A DNA stretch of 36,820 bases from Gammaproteobacteria bacterium (GTDB taxonomy: Bacteria > Pseudomonadota > Gammaproteobacteria > Arenicellales > CAJQKF01): NCBI GenBank assembly GCA_030429665.1, contig JAUIEZ010000037.1:1-36820 (forward strand), read 5' to 3'. Position 1 is the stretch's first letter, and every line of letters starts with the position of its first letter. Below, piece after piece: positions 7,892 through 17,086 of this stretch. The notes beneath the pieces are model-generated. The model did not search any database. It was not told the DNA's origin and saw nothing but the letters and a program-made list of their open reading frames with translations. The position numbers were made by a program, and so were the translations under genes.

Positions 7892-8113
7892 ATGAAAATC
7901 CTTTCCGCCATCGTCATTGGCGCCATGACCGGCAGTGTCGCCTGGGCGCAGATGCCAACCTTCGAAGGTCTCGACGTCGACAGCGACGGCCTGTTGTCGA
8001 CCCTGGAAGCCAAGGGCGCGCCCGAGGTCGACTTCTACGACGCCGACGCCAACAAGGACGGCGGGATCGATGTCGAAGAGTACAAGATCGCGACGACGCC
8101 CAGCGACGAGTGA
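7892..8113 (+). CDS. Small exported EF-hand calcium-binding protein (73 aa)
   Basis: The start at 7892 gives a signal peptide (MKILSAIVIGAMTGSVAWAQ, cleavage probably after AWA) and has GGAG at 7877-7880 upstream; the in-frame extension further upstream runs through AT-rich promoter DNA and is not credible. The mature peptide of about 54 residues contains two canonical 12-residue EF loops: Asp28-Glu39 (DVDSDGLLSTLE) and Asp52-Glu63 (DANKDGGIDVEE), with acidic ligands at positions 1, 3, 5 and 12. It should bind calcium in the periplasm or outside the cell. It is transcribed away from hdfR and converges on the secreted protease gene; subtilisin-like proteases often need calcium, but a functional link is speculation. 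Confidence 0.8.
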   Translation: MKILSAIVIGAMTGSVAWAQMPTFEGLDVDSDGLLSTLEAKGAPEVDFYDADANKDGGIDVEEYKIATTPSDE

Positions 8114-8163
8114 TTGATCCGCCGGCGGGCCGCTTCCGGGCGGCTCACCGGTGTGTCCCCGGG

Positions 8164-10971
8164 CTATTCCGTATTCTTCGTCCGAAAATCGATCAGGAAG
8201 CCGCCCAGGGGACGAAAACGTCCATTGGCGGCTACGTCCTGCCGAACGTGAATTCCGGCTTCCGATGGTTCTTCTCCCGGCTTGATTCTTAGCGAGATCG
8301 GGCGGGACTTGCCCCCCGCCAGGCTGAATGGCACGAAGGTTTCGAATCCTTCGGTGACCACGGACCAGCCGTCGGGTACGTCTACCACCACGCGCATCAC
8401 CCGGGTGTCGCGAAACGGATTGGTAATCCATAGTCCGGTATCGGTAACGCCCGCAAACGGATCCTGCAGCGCCACGTTGCGGTGGGTGACGTTGTTGTCG
8501 CGCGGCGTGATCAGGTCCGGCGCAAACTTCGTCATCGACTCCGCCGATACCGGGTCCGCCGGCGCGTCGACGATGGCCAGCAGGCAGTAATGCCTGAAGG
8601 CCGGTCGCGACGGATCGAGCGGCGGTCCCGTGAAGTTGAAAGCAGCGATTTGCGCGGCATCGGTGCCGCTGCCGGCGACGGATGCGCCGGAGTATGGAAC
8701 CGCTTCGATCATTGCCGAGTCGATGGTCGTCCACGGGTTCGACGGATCCGTCGAGTCCGCCGGCCACGCCGACCAGAAATCGGCGGGGAGGGCAGGCAGC
8801 GCCGTGCCGGCGAAGGCCCAGTGCAGCTTGACGCGCACGTCTGTCGCGTTTCTCGGGCCGCGATTGCGTACCCGGACAAACACCCGGTTCTGCGCGCCGG
8901 AAACCGGATTCTCATGAACCACGCCCGCGAACTGCGCCGCGGTGAGAACGGTTGACGGCGTCTGGTACGGTGGTGCGTCGACCTTGATGTCCACGCTCAC
9001 GTAGTGCGGTTCGAAGCTTCGCGCGGAATCCATCCGCACGTTGGATCCCGTCAATGACAGCGCCGGTGCATCCTGCAAGGTGTTTCCCCAGTCGAGCGCG
9101 TTGTCCCGGACGAACACGTCCACGCCGTTGCGACCGGCCGGGTTCGCGATCGCAACCGCCTCGGCGGCGTTGACCCGGCCGTAACCATGACGGGACGCGC
9201 CGGCACCGCGGCCGAACCCGTTGACGGAATCGTAACTGGCCGTCATCGGTTCGACCTTGTCCGCCGTGTCCTGGATGAGGCGGCGGACTTGCCCGGCGTC
9301 CAGTGTGTCGTCGAGCGACAGGATCAGCCCGGCGACGCCGGCCGTGATCGGCGCCGCGGCGGACGTGCCGCCGAAACACAGGGTGTAGTCGAGGTTGGCG
9401 GACTCGCCGGAACAGAACGTAGGATCGATCCCGGGAAACGTGTTCGGCGGCGTGGTGTCGTTGTCGCCGGCAGCCCCGGGCCGGTCCGTGGTCGCGATGT
9501 TCAGCGTTCCGGTGTACGCCACGCCCGATCCCGCGGGCGCGCCGTTCGGGTTCGGCCCGAAACCGCGGTGAGACGGCGCGATCACGTCCATGCAGTCGCC
9601 GAACCCGCTTTCGGTCACCTTGCGGTCGAGGTTGCTCGCCGCGCTCACCGCCGCGACTTGCGGATGCGCGGAAAGATCCGGCGCGCCTCCGATACAGTCG
9701 TCGCGGTCGATGTTGCTCATGGACCAGAACACCACCGTTCCCGTGGCAAGCATGGCGTCGATCGCCGTCGCCAGGTTGCCCGGTACCGGCACGCCGGGCC
9801 CGTATCCCCAGCTGTTGTTCAACACGTCGGCGCCCATCAGCGCGGCATAGGTAATCGAAGCCACGTCGGAGAAGGAGGTGCTTGCATCGAGCCGCTGAAT
9901 CAACATCAGGGAACAACCGGGACACACGCCGGTAACGCCCATCGTGTTGTTCGCGCTCGCCGCGACAAGTCCGGCGACCGCGGTGCCGTGGCTGTGTCCG
10001 GTAAGCGAGCCGGTGCCGCAGTTGGTCGAACTCAGGTAGCAGTCGCTGAAATTGAAGCCGTTGATATCGTCGACAAAACCGTTTCCGTCATCGTCGAGAT
10101 CGTTGGCAATCTCGCCGGGATTGACCCACAGGTTGTTCTGCAGGTCGTCGTGGGCGATGTCGAACCCGGCGTCGATTACCGCGACGACGACGCCGGTGTC
10201 GCCCTGGCCGTCGGACCACGCGATGTCGCTGTCGATGTCGGCGTCCGCCGTGCCGCCGGACTGCCCATCGTTGCGATGGTGCCATTGGTCGTTGAACAGC
10301 GGATCGTTCGGCACGATCTGGCGGGTGTCGATCTCGACGATGAAATTGGGGTGGGCGAACTCGACCAGATCGTGATCTCGCGTCGCTTTCGTCGCCTCGA
10401 TCGCGTCCATTCGGGCATCCGCTGTCAACCGCATCAGCCACTGACGCGTCAACAGGCGATCGTTGGCGACGGGTTCGAGTTCGAATCGCCGCGCGAAATC
10501 GTTGAGTTGTCCGGCGTTCGGCTCTTCCTTGAATCCGATGACGAGTTCGTCGGTAACGACCATCAACGATTCGAACCCCTCGGGATAAAGCACCATGCCG
10601 GCCTGGACGAATCGTTGATCGTCCCTTGTCTTTCCGGCGAGGATGTTGATTTCCTCGCGAGTCGACGGCTGCAGCAGGGTGACGACTCGAAGGCCCCCCT
10701 TGCGTTCCTCCACGCCGTCGGCATCGACGATCTCGTCGATCGCCGCGGCGTCGTCGACGCCGGGCGTCGCCATCACCGCGAACCGATCGAGCGCAAGTAC
10801 GAACGTGCTGACCGATTTATCCGCGGACACTTGCAGTTCGATCGTCTCGCCGACGACGCCGGCGGGTTGCGGAAACACCGTTGTGCTCCACGAAGCCGAG
10901 GCCGCCAGCAACGGAACGACCAGGTGGCGGCAGGCGGTGCAACGGAAAAGAAAACGACGGGGTCGGGTCAT
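8164..10971 (-). CDS. Secreted subtilisin-like serine protease (S8 family, 935 aa)
   Basis: Exported endopeptidase with the Asp-His-Ser triad: Asp267 in VVAVIDAGFDIAHDD, His328 in GHSHGTAVAG and Ser537 in GGTSAAAPITAG. An N-terminal region of about 240 residues precedes the catalytic domain and has propeptide-like features (ILAGKTRDDQRFVQ, VIGFKEEPNAGQ). The catalytic domain includes NDPLFNDQWHHRN, typical of proprotein-type S8 enzymes, and several Cys that may pair. After about residue 620 there is a C-terminal part of about 300 residues with beta-sandwich character (RVFVRVRNRGPRNATDVRVK), probably a binding or anchoring module. The ATG at 10971 was chosen because GGGAG lies six bases upstream and a signal peptide starts there; an in-frame start at 11031 adds 20 residues without support. 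It stands alone on its strand. Confidence 0.9.
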   Translation of the reverse strand: MTRPRRFLFRCTACRHLVVPLLAASASWSTTVFPQPAGVVGETIELQVSADKSVSTFVLALDRFAVMATPGVDDAAAIDEIVDADGVEERKGGLRVVTLLQPSTREEINILAGKTRDDQRFVQAGMVLYPEGFESLMVVTDELVIGFKEEPNAGQLNDFARRFELEPVANDRLLTRQWLMRLTADARMDAIEATKATRDHDLVEFAHPNFIVEIDTRQIVPNDPLFNDQWHHRNDGQSGGTADADIDSDIAWSDGQGDTGVVVAVIDAGFDIAHDDLQNNLWVNPGEIANDLDDDGNGFVDDINGFNFSDCYLSSTNCGTGSLTGHSHGTAVAGLVAASANNTMGVTGVCPGCSLMLIQRLDASTSFSDVASITYAALMGADVLNNSWGYGPGVPVPGNLATAIDAMLATGTVVFWSMSNIDRDDCIGGAPDLSAHPQVAAVSAASNLDRKVTESGFGDCMDVIAPSHRGFGPNPNGAPAGSGVAYTGTLNIATTDRPGAAGDNDTTPPNTFPGIDPTFCSGESANLDYTLCFGGTSAAAPITAGVAGLILSLDDTLDAGQVRRLIQDTADKVEPMTASYDSVNGFGRGAGASRHGYGRVNAAEAVAIANPAGRNGVDVFVRDNALDWGNTLQDAPALSLTGSNVRMDSARSFEPHYVSVDIKVDAPPYQTPSTVLTAAQFAGVVHENPVSGAQNRVFVRVRNRGPRNATDVRVKLHWAFAGTALPALPADFWSAWPADSTDPSNPWTTIDSAMIEAVPYSGASVAGSGTDAAQIAAFNFTGPPLDPSRPAFRHYCLLAIVDAPADPVSAESMTKFAPDLITPRDNNVTHRNVALQDPFAGVTDTGLWITNPFRDTRVMRVVVDVPDGWSVVTEGFETFVPFSLAGGKSRPISLRIKPGEEPSEAGIHVRQDVAANGRFRPLGGFLIDFRTKNTE

Positions 10972-11352
10972 GACATGCTCCCGGCGCGCAACCATCATCC
11001 GACGACGCGTGGCGCCGTTGATGTACGTCACCTTGTCGTCATTCTAACGCGAGTACAGGTGCAAGCGCAGCGTTACATTACTGGCGCTGTCGCATTTCGC
11101 GCGGTGTGGAACGTCGAATTCGTCAAGGGCGCGGTGACGGTTCGGATGTCGATGGTGGACGACGTTGCGAACACTAAGTATTGGGCATACTCTAGGGACG
11201 AGGAGCGATCCGACAGTTTCATTGTTCGAACCAGAATCATTCGCAAATCTGGACAGTGAGGCGAGAGTTGATTCGCCTGCATCGAACTCGCCGGGTCGTT
11301 GGTGTCGAACGGGGTGTGGTTTTGGCTGAATCCTTCAAGGGGGAGGCTCGTG
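10972..11352. other. Intergenic region between divergent genes
   Basis: This 381-base stretch separates the secreted protease (minus) from the exported-protein gene at 11353 (plus). I find no convincing gene. On the minus strand TTAGAAT at 11047-11041 resembles a -10 element and is the same CGTTAGAAT string as in the ompA promoter region, but it has no good -35. On the plus strand TTGCGA (11165-11170), 17 bases, TACTCT (11188-11193) is a weak promoter candidate for the 11353 operon. GGGAGG at 11341-11346 is the ribosome-binding site of that gene. Confidence 0.4.
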
Positions 11353-11766
11353 ATGACACTACCATCGACCAAATCCGTCGTTTACTCGCTGTCGTTCGCG
11401 GCGGTGGTTCTGGTTAACGCCAATACCATCGCGGCGGAAACATCGGAGGAGGGCGGCAACGATGCAACGACGGTATCCGCCCACGCACGGTTGCCAATCG
11501 ACGCCGCGCTCGCGAGCATGATCAGCGAGTTCAACCAGGACATGAAGGACCAGTTCGGTTACCAGTTGTCCGCCATGACGCTGGCGCCGGCGTCCGCCGG
11601 CGCGGCGGGCCTGAGGGCCCGATCGCTGCGGCCCGACGAGATCGCCTTCCGGCAGTGCGGGCTGGTGGAACTGCCCGGACCGGTCAAGGCGGCCTCATCG
11701 GAAGACGACGCTGGCGACGAACCGGACACGATCTGGACCTGCATCGTCATCGGGATCGGCTGGTAG
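11353..11766 (+). CDS. Small exported protein of unknown function (137 aa)
   Basis: The ATG at 11353 has an excellent ribosome-binding site (GGGAGG, 11341-11346), and the first 28 or so residues form a signal peptide (SVVYSLSFAAVVLVNANT followed by an IAAE cleavage region). The mature part is acidic and Ala-rich, contains a helical segment (MISEFNQDMKDQFGY) and two cysteines, one in FRQCGLVELPG and one in the C-terminal WTCIVIGIGW. I recognise no family. It ends 33 bases before the dihaem protein gene on the same strand and in the same frame, which suggests an operon of this gene, the haem protein and the cyclase-ATPase. A partner or chaperone role for the haem protein is possible but unproven. 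Confidence 0.7.
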   Translation: MTLPSTKSVVYSLSFAAVVLVNANTIAAETSEEGGNDATTVSAHARLPIDAALASMISEFNQDMKDQFGYQLSAMTLAPASAGAAGLRARSLRPDEIAFRQCGLVELPGPVKAASSEDDAGDEPDTIWTCIVIGIGW

Positions 11767-11799
11767 CCGGACGAACGTGGCTGTATCACCGACGCCGGG

Positions 11800-13749
11800 A
11801 TGACGACTCCCGCGCGTCGACTTTCGTCGTATTCATTCGCGACTGCCGCGTGCGTTGCCGGAGTGCAGCTCGTTTCTGCCGCGACAAGCGAGGGCACGCT
11901 GGATGACGGCGGTCACGGCGTGGCGCGTTTCCGGGATATGCAACACGCCGTCGATCGACTGAACGGCGATATATTCTGGGCACCGGCGTCCGGGTTCACC
12001 GCTGAGAACAGTTGGCCGAATATTTTCGGAGACGAGGCGCGGTCGGTGTTCGGCCCGATTCCCTCGGTCAGTTGCGCCGACGGCATGCCGTTGCACGCCG
12101 AGGTTCACGGCAATCGCATCGAGCCCGAACGAACGCCCGGCGGGGGTGTGCGTTACGTGCATCAAGGATTCGACGGGCGAGAGGTGGATGTCACGGATGA
12201 GCTGGCGCGGTGTGACAAGCCGTCTCTCGCCAACACCGACGGTCATCCCTGCGCCGTCAACTCGCGGTTGATTCGGCCGCGCAATCCGGCCAACGACGTC
12301 GAGTGGGTCGCGTTGTGCCGAAAGAGCGAACTAGGATCGCGACTGACCGGTATCGACGACTATTGGCACGCGTCCAATCCAGGATTCGCGCTGCTCGGTT
12401 TGATCGGCTTCAATCGCGCGAGTGGCGAAGTCGTGTTCTTCGACGGTTCCGACTTCGCGCGCGGCGCCTCTCGTCGAACAACCTTCGACGGTTCACGACG
12501 CTACGCGCCGCCGGGAGGCAAGGGATACGACGATGAGGCCGGACGTGCCGTGGCGGCATCGACGTGGTTGTATGGGCGGCGCGTTTCGTGCGAGACCTGT
12601 CACGACAACAAGGAACCCTGGATCGTCACGCCGCACCTGAAGATCTCTCGTTTCGGGTACGACGAAGCGGCTCGAGACGCTGCGTTCGGCGTCGACAACC
12701 CGCTGCCGCTGGTGCAACCGCGAAGTGCCGACTCGCCTTATCGGGTCATCGGTACGCGATTCACGAAACTCGCCGTTCTATCGAGCCGAACATTCGAAGA
12801 CCCGAGCGGAAACTGCACGGCCTGTCACACGCTGACGACGGATTGGACCGGTAACGTCCTCGCTTACGACGCTGTCGGGCGCACGAATCCGGCGCAACCC
12901 TACCGGGCGTTCTTCGACAGGCTGGCTCGCTTTCGAACCGGCTTCGGCGCGGAAGAAGGCGGGTCGAGGCCCTGGATGGCACCGGGTGTCGGACCGGGCG
13001 TGGGGCAGGGGAGACACGGGAAAGTCGACGACGCCGACTGGGCGCGCATTGCCGATTGCATCAACGGTACGTCGCAGGAGCGCTGCGGATACCGGCCTTC
13101 CTACACCGCCTGCCCGGCGCCGGAATCCGAAGCGACATTCTGCGACACCGGCACGTCTCCGCGCGTGCCCTGTACCGGTATCGGCGACCCGAACGGTCCG
13201 CGCGGCTTGTCGGTCTCGGTTTCGCACCGCGCCGTTGAAGTCGACGCGACGGGCCATTCGTATCGTCTAGCCGAGATTCGGTGGAACTATGTCAACGCGT
13301 TCGGTGATGTGCCGACGCGCGACGACGTCAGGTTCAACCTGGCGTTTCGCGCCTCCGACCTCCCGGAAACGTCGCTTGAACCGATACCGGCGGAATTCCC
13401 GGACATAGAGGAAACATACGACCCCTGGCCGGAGCAAACGCCGCGTCCCGGGGGCGGCCACTACTGCGATTTCGGCTCGTTCCGAGCGAAAACATGTCAC
13501 CGCTTCGAAGCCGATTCGGGTCTTCTTATCCTCAACAACATTTCTTACCGGGGCCATGTCAGGAATACGGCACCCACGCCGACGACGAAGCCGCGACGCT
13601 ACGCGGTCCGCCTGCCGGTGCGCTGCGGCAAACGGTACCTGGCGCGACTCGTTCCCAAGCGGTTCTGCTTCGATCGTTCCGGGGTCGTGCCCGGAAGCAT
13701 CGATCACCTGGCATACTTCGACGTCCGCTGCGACGACGCCCGGCAATGA
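11800..13749 (+). CDS. Exported protein with two CXXCH haem motifs (putative dihaem cytochrome c, 649 aa)
   Basis: An N-terminal signal peptide (SSYSFATAACVAGVQLVSAA) points to the periplasm. Two haem-attachment motifs are visible, CETCH at residues 264-268 and CTACH at 339-343, so the protein should carry two c-type haems. Several further Cys in the second half (CGYRPSYTACPAPE, ATFCDTG, CDFGSFRAKTCHRF) may form disulfides. The first 250 residues and the last 200 match nothing I know; no peroxidase or known enzyme signature is evident. It begins 33 bases after the preceding gene, has no strong ribosome-binding site, and its TGA overlaps the ATG of the cyclase-ATPase gene (ATGA at 13746-13749), implying coupled translation of a periplasmic haem protein with a cytosolic signalling protein. 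It could be an electron-transfer protein or a redox sensor. Confidence 0.75.
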   Translation: MTTPARRLSSYSFATAACVAGVQLVSAATSEGTLDDGGHGVARFRDMQHAVDRLNGDIFWAPASGFTAENSWPNIFGDEARSVFGPIPSVSCADGMPLHAEVHGNRIEPERTPGGGVRYVHQGFDGREVDVTDELARCDKPSLANTDGHPCAVNSRLIRPRNPANDVEWVALCRKSELGSRLTGIDDYWHASNPGFALLGLIGFNRASGEVVFFDGSDFARGASRRTTFDGSRRYAPPGGKGYDDEAGRAVAASTWLYGRRVSCETCHDNKEPWIVTPHLKISRFGYDEAARDAAFGVDNPLPLVQPRSADSPYRVIGTRFTKLAVLSSRTFEDPSGNCTACHTLTTDWTGNVLAYDAVGRTNPAQPYRAFFDRLARFRTGFGAEEGGSRPWMAPGVGPGVGQGRHGKVDDADWARIADCINGTSQERCGYRPSYTACPAPESEATFCDTGTSPRVPCTGIGDPNGPRGLSVSVSHRAVEVDATGHSYRLAEIRWNYVNAFGDVPTRDDVRFNLAFRASDLPETSLEPIPAEFPDIEETYDPWPEQTPRPGGGHYCDFGSFRAKTCHRFEADSGLLILNNISYRGHVRNTAPTPTTKPRRYAVRLPVRCGKRYLARLVPKRFCFDRSGVVPGSIDHLAYFDVRCDDARQ

Positions 13750-16700
13750 ACGGCATCGCCGAGTGGCTGGATTCGATAGGACTCGATGAATACACCGAAA
13801 GGTTCGTCGAGAACCGCATCGACCTCGACAACCTCTTGGCGATCGATGACGCGGACTTGCGCGAACTGAACGTGCCGCTCGGCGATCGCAAGCGGATACT
13901 GGCCGCCATTGAAACCCACGCTGGCTCCCTGCAGCGGTCGGCCGCGCGGTCGATGCATGTCGCGGCCGACAACCGCGAACGGCGCCTGCTCGTCGTGTTG
14001 TTCTGCGACCTCGTCGAGTCCACCCGCTTTGCCACCCATCTGGATCCGGAAGACCTGGGGAAGATCATCGAGCCATACCGTGAAGCGGTGCGCCGCGTGA
14101 TCGAGCGTCACCAGGGTCTGACGCTGATCTACGAGGGGGACGGCATCAAGGCCTACTTCGGCTCGCGGGTCGCGTCGGAGGATGACCAGGAGCAGGCCCT
14201 GGGCGCGTCGCTCGAGATTCTCGACGACGTCTCGCGCCTGAACCTGTCGTACGCGGAAAACCTGGCGGTGCGCATCGGCGTGACCACCGGCACCGTGATC
14301 ATTGGCGGTTTCGACGCCCCGACCGGCCCCAACGCCTTCGGCGAGGCGCTGCACCTCGCAGCCCGGCTGCAGGCGGCCGCGGCGCCCAACACGATCCTCG
14401 TCGACCAGGCGACCTACCGCTCCATGCGGGCAGCATTCGAGTTCGAAGACGCCGGCGAACGCCCACTCAAGGGGTTCGACCAGCCGGTTCAGACCTGGCG
14501 GGTCACCGGCAAGAAACCCGTCAAGAGCCGCTTCGCCAAACGTTACAGGCATACCGGCCTGGTCGGTCGCGAAACCGAGCTGACACGCCTGCTCGAAGTC
14601 TGGGGCCGCGTGAGGACGGAGCACGGAGGTACCGTCGTACGCCTGACAGGGGAGGCGGGAATCGGTAAGTCGCGGCTCGCCCACGAACTGGAGCGCCATG
14701 TCGACACCGACGGCGGCGGCGTGTTGCTGTTCCAGTGTTCGCCCCACCACGTGGACGCCACCTTCCACCCGATTCTCGAAACCCTCGGCAACGCCATCGG
14801 AATCGGCCCCGAGCTCGGCGAAGGCGAAAAGATCGAACGGTTGCGGGCGTTCCTTTCCCATCGCAACATCCCGCTGGATCTCTCGTTGCCGATTTTCTCC
14901 CACCTGTTCGGGATTCGCGGCGCCGGTGCGCCGGCGTCCGAGCTGAGTTCGGGACGGCAGGCGGAGATCAGTCGCAAGGTCCTGACCGACCACGTGCTGT
15001 CGTTGAGCCGTGAACGGCCCACGCTTCTCCTGGTCGAGGATGCGCACTGGATCGATGCCAGCTCGCGAGCGTTCTTTCTCGGCCTGGCGGACGTGCTGGT
15101 CGACGCCCCGATCCTGCTCGTGATGACGTCTCGCGACGAGAACCTGCCGCCCGGGGAGTCCATACCGTCGGAGTCGCTTTCGCTGCAGCGGCTGAGCGCG
15201 GCGGAATCGCGCGCGCTGCTCGACGAAGTCGCAGCCGGTAAAGAGTTGCCCGAGGAGTTTCGCCGTTTCATCGAACGCAAGGCGGAGGGCGTGCCGCTTT
15301 TCATCGAGGAACTCGCATTGACCATCATCGAGACGGGGCTGAAGGAGGCCGGCCCCGCGGAGGTGTCGACGGAGGCGGATCGAATCGAGATCTCCGGGAT
15401 ACTCCAGTCCTCGTTGCAATCGAGGCTCGATCGCCTGGGAAAGGCGAAAGAGGTGGCACAGTTGGCCGCAACAATCGGACGAGAGTTCGACCTGGAACTG
15501 CTCCAGCGAGTAACGACGATGAAGCGCGAGTCGCTCGTCGGGAGTCTCGACAAGCTCATGAAGGCGGAGATCGTGTTCCGCAAGGAACCGCCCGCGCGGA
15601 ACGTGTTCGTCTTCAAGCACGCGTTGATCCAGGACACCGCCCGCGGCCTGTTGTCGAGAGAACGCCGGAGCGAGACTCACCGGCGCATTGCGGGCGCGTT
15701 GACCAGCCGCTTGATGGAAACCGGCAAGGCCGAGCCGCAACTGGTCGCCCACCATTGTTTCGAAGGCGCGGACTACGACGGCGCGGCGCGACACTGGCTG
15801 GAGGCGGGGCGCACCGCCGCGGCGACATGGGCAAAATCCGAAGCGCTGCAACTGCTCAGGAAGGGACTCGACGCGGCCCGGCGGATGGAGGCATCGAAGG
15901 CGCGCATGCGCCTGGAACTCGACCTCGAGATCGAAATCGGCGACGTCCTGTACGCGAGTTTCGGCTACATCACGACGGAAGGGCAGGCCGCCTACGATCG
16001 TTCCCTGGAACTGAGCGAGTCGCTTGGAGACCTCGACGCGCCGGTGCGGGCGCTGGACGGCCTGTTCGGTATCCATTTCAACTCCGGTGACTTCGAACGA
16101 ACCATCGCCATCAGCGACCGGCTCATTTGCCTGGGCGAGGCGCACGACAAGCTCTCGGCGCTGGTACTCGGCCGCCAGTTCAAGGGAATGAGCCAGTTCT
16201 GCCGCGGCGAGTTCGAGTCCGCCGATGCGCTGTTGTCGAGCGCGCTGGGTCACGTCGAGCGAGCGGACGAGGTCGGCAGTGACTTTCCGAGCATGGCCTA
16301 CATCTACCTCTCATGGACGCGATTCGTTCGCGGCCGCCGCGACGAGGCCGTCCATGCCTTCGACCAGGCACGTTCCATCGTGCGCGTGCAGGCGCCGTAC
16401 CGCAAGGCGGCGTGTCTCGGCGATGGCTGCATTCTCTACGCCATGATGGACGATCCCGACCAGGTCGAGGCGCTCGCCCGCGATCTCGTGCCGTTGGCCG
16501 CGAAGTACGGTTTCAACATGTGGCTGAACATGGCCCGGTTCTTCAAGGGCTGGACGGCCGCGATGCGCGGCGACGCGAGCGGCCTGGACGAGATGGAACG
16601 CACCATGGTCGCCCTCGGGGAGCAGGAGGTCGACAGGACCCTGTACCTGGGCGTACTGGCCCGGACGCGTCTCGATGCAGGCCTGGCCGACGCGGCCGCC

Positions 16701-16934
16701 GAGGCGCTGGAAGAAGGATTGGCCCAGGCGCGCAAGAGCGGCGAGAACTACTTCACCGCGGAATTGATGCGCGTCAAGGCCCGCTGGCTGATCGAAACGC
16801 GCGGGGACCTCGCCGCCGGTCGCGCGCTTCTCGAGAAGACCGTCGAGCTTGCGCGACGGCAGGGTGCGCGGAGTTGGGTGGAGCGCGCCACGCGGTACCT
16901 CAACTCGACCCGGGTCCGGATCGCCGGGTCCTGA
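13746..16934 (+). CDS. SAM domain / class III nucleotidyl cyclase / AAA ATPase / helical-repeat protein (1062 aa)
   Basis: Cytosolic multidomain signalling protein. Order: SAM domain (about 4-62, MNGIAEWLDSIGLDEYTERF); class III cyclase homology domain (about 78-235); AAA_16-type ATPase with Walker A GEAGIGKS (302-309) and Walker B LLLVEDAHW (about 431); then a helical C-terminal half of TPR character. In the cyclase domain the two metal-binding aspartates are present (Asp88 in FCDLVEST, Asp132 in EGDGIKAYFG) and so is the transition-state arginine (Arg207). The position normally held by the transition-state Asn is His203 (GEALHLAARLQ), and the residues expected to select adenine appear to be Ile128 and Asn196 rather than Lys and Asp. 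Cyclase activity is therefore uncertain; it may make cAMP, use another nucleotide, or only bind. The start at 13746 is set by the ATGA overlap with the haem protein and by the SAM domain; the frame is open upstream but only inside that gene. Confidence 0.88.
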   Translation: MNGIAEWLDSIGLDEYTERFVENRIDLDNLLAIDDADLRELNVPLGDRKRILAAIETHAGSLQRSAARSMHVAADNRERRLLVVLFCDLVESTRFATHLDPEDLGKIIEPYREAVRRVIERHQGLTLIYEGDGIKAYFGSRVASEDDQEQALGASLEILDDVSRLNLSYAENLAVRIGVTTGTVIIGGFDAPTGPNAFGEALHLAARLQAAAAPNTILVDQATYRSMRAAFEFEDAGERPLKGFDQPVQTWRVTGKKPVKSRFAKRYRHTGLVGRETELTRLLEVWGRVRTEHGGTVVRLTGEAGIGKSRLAHELERHVDTDGGGVLLFQCSPHHVDATFHPILETLGNAIGIGPELGEGEKIERLRAFLSHRNIPLDLSLPIFSHLFGIRGAGAPASELSSGRQAEISRKVLTDHVLSLSRERPTLLLVEDAHWIDASSRAFFLGLADVLVDAPILLVMTSRDENLPPGESIPSESLSLQRLSAAESRALLDEVAAGKELPEEFRRFIERKAEGVPLFIEELALTIIETGLKEAGPAEVSTEADRIEISGILQSSLQSRLDRLGKAKEVAQLAATIGREFDLELLQRVTTMKRESLVGSLDKLMKAEIVFRKEPPARNVFVFKHALIQDTARGLLSRERRSETHRRIAGALTSRLMETGKAEPQLVAHHCFEGADYDGAARHWLEAGRTAAATWAKSEALQLLRKGLDAARRMEASKARMRLELDLEIEIGDVLYASFGYITTEGQAAYDRSLELSESLGDLDAPVRALDGLFGIHFNSGDFERTIAISDRLICLGEAHDKLSALVLGRQFKGMSQFCRGEFESADALLSSALGHVERADEVGSDFPSMAYIYLSWTRFVRGRRDEAVHAFDQARSIVRVQAPYRKAACLGDGCILYAMMDDPDQVEALARDLVPLAAKYGFNMWLNMARFFKGWTAAMRGDASGLDEMERTMVALGEQEVDRTLYLGVLARTRLDAGLADAAAEALEEGLAQARKSGENYFTAELMRVKARWLIETRGDLAAGRALLEKTVELARRQGARSWVERATRYLNSTRVRIAGS

Positions 16935-17086
16935 GGACGACGGCCGGCGGACGCGATCGCCGCCGCGGCGGGGCGAGCATGGTGTGGGATAAACCACATC
17001 CCTCGATGGCCTCGCCGTGAAATGATCGTCCGCGAGGTGGGAGCGACAGGCTCACCGGATGGATAGTCATCAAGCGGGAGACGGCA

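Noticed and set aside
8129-8144. GCCGC/GCGGC hairpin between the EF-hand and protease genes as a terminator
   Set aside because: The stem is only 5 bp and there is no T-run on either strand.
9187-11259. Long plus-strand open frame opposite the secreted protease gene
   Set aside because: The protease frame carries a complete catalytic triad and signal peptide. The opposite frame has an Arg/Val/Gly-biased composition and no domain.
13704-16253. Very long open frame on the minus strand opposite the cyclase-ATPase gene
   Set aside because: The plus-strand product has clear SAM, cyclase and AAA motifs. The minus-strand translation is Arg/Gln/Val-rich without any motif, as expected of a shadow frame in GC-rich DNA.
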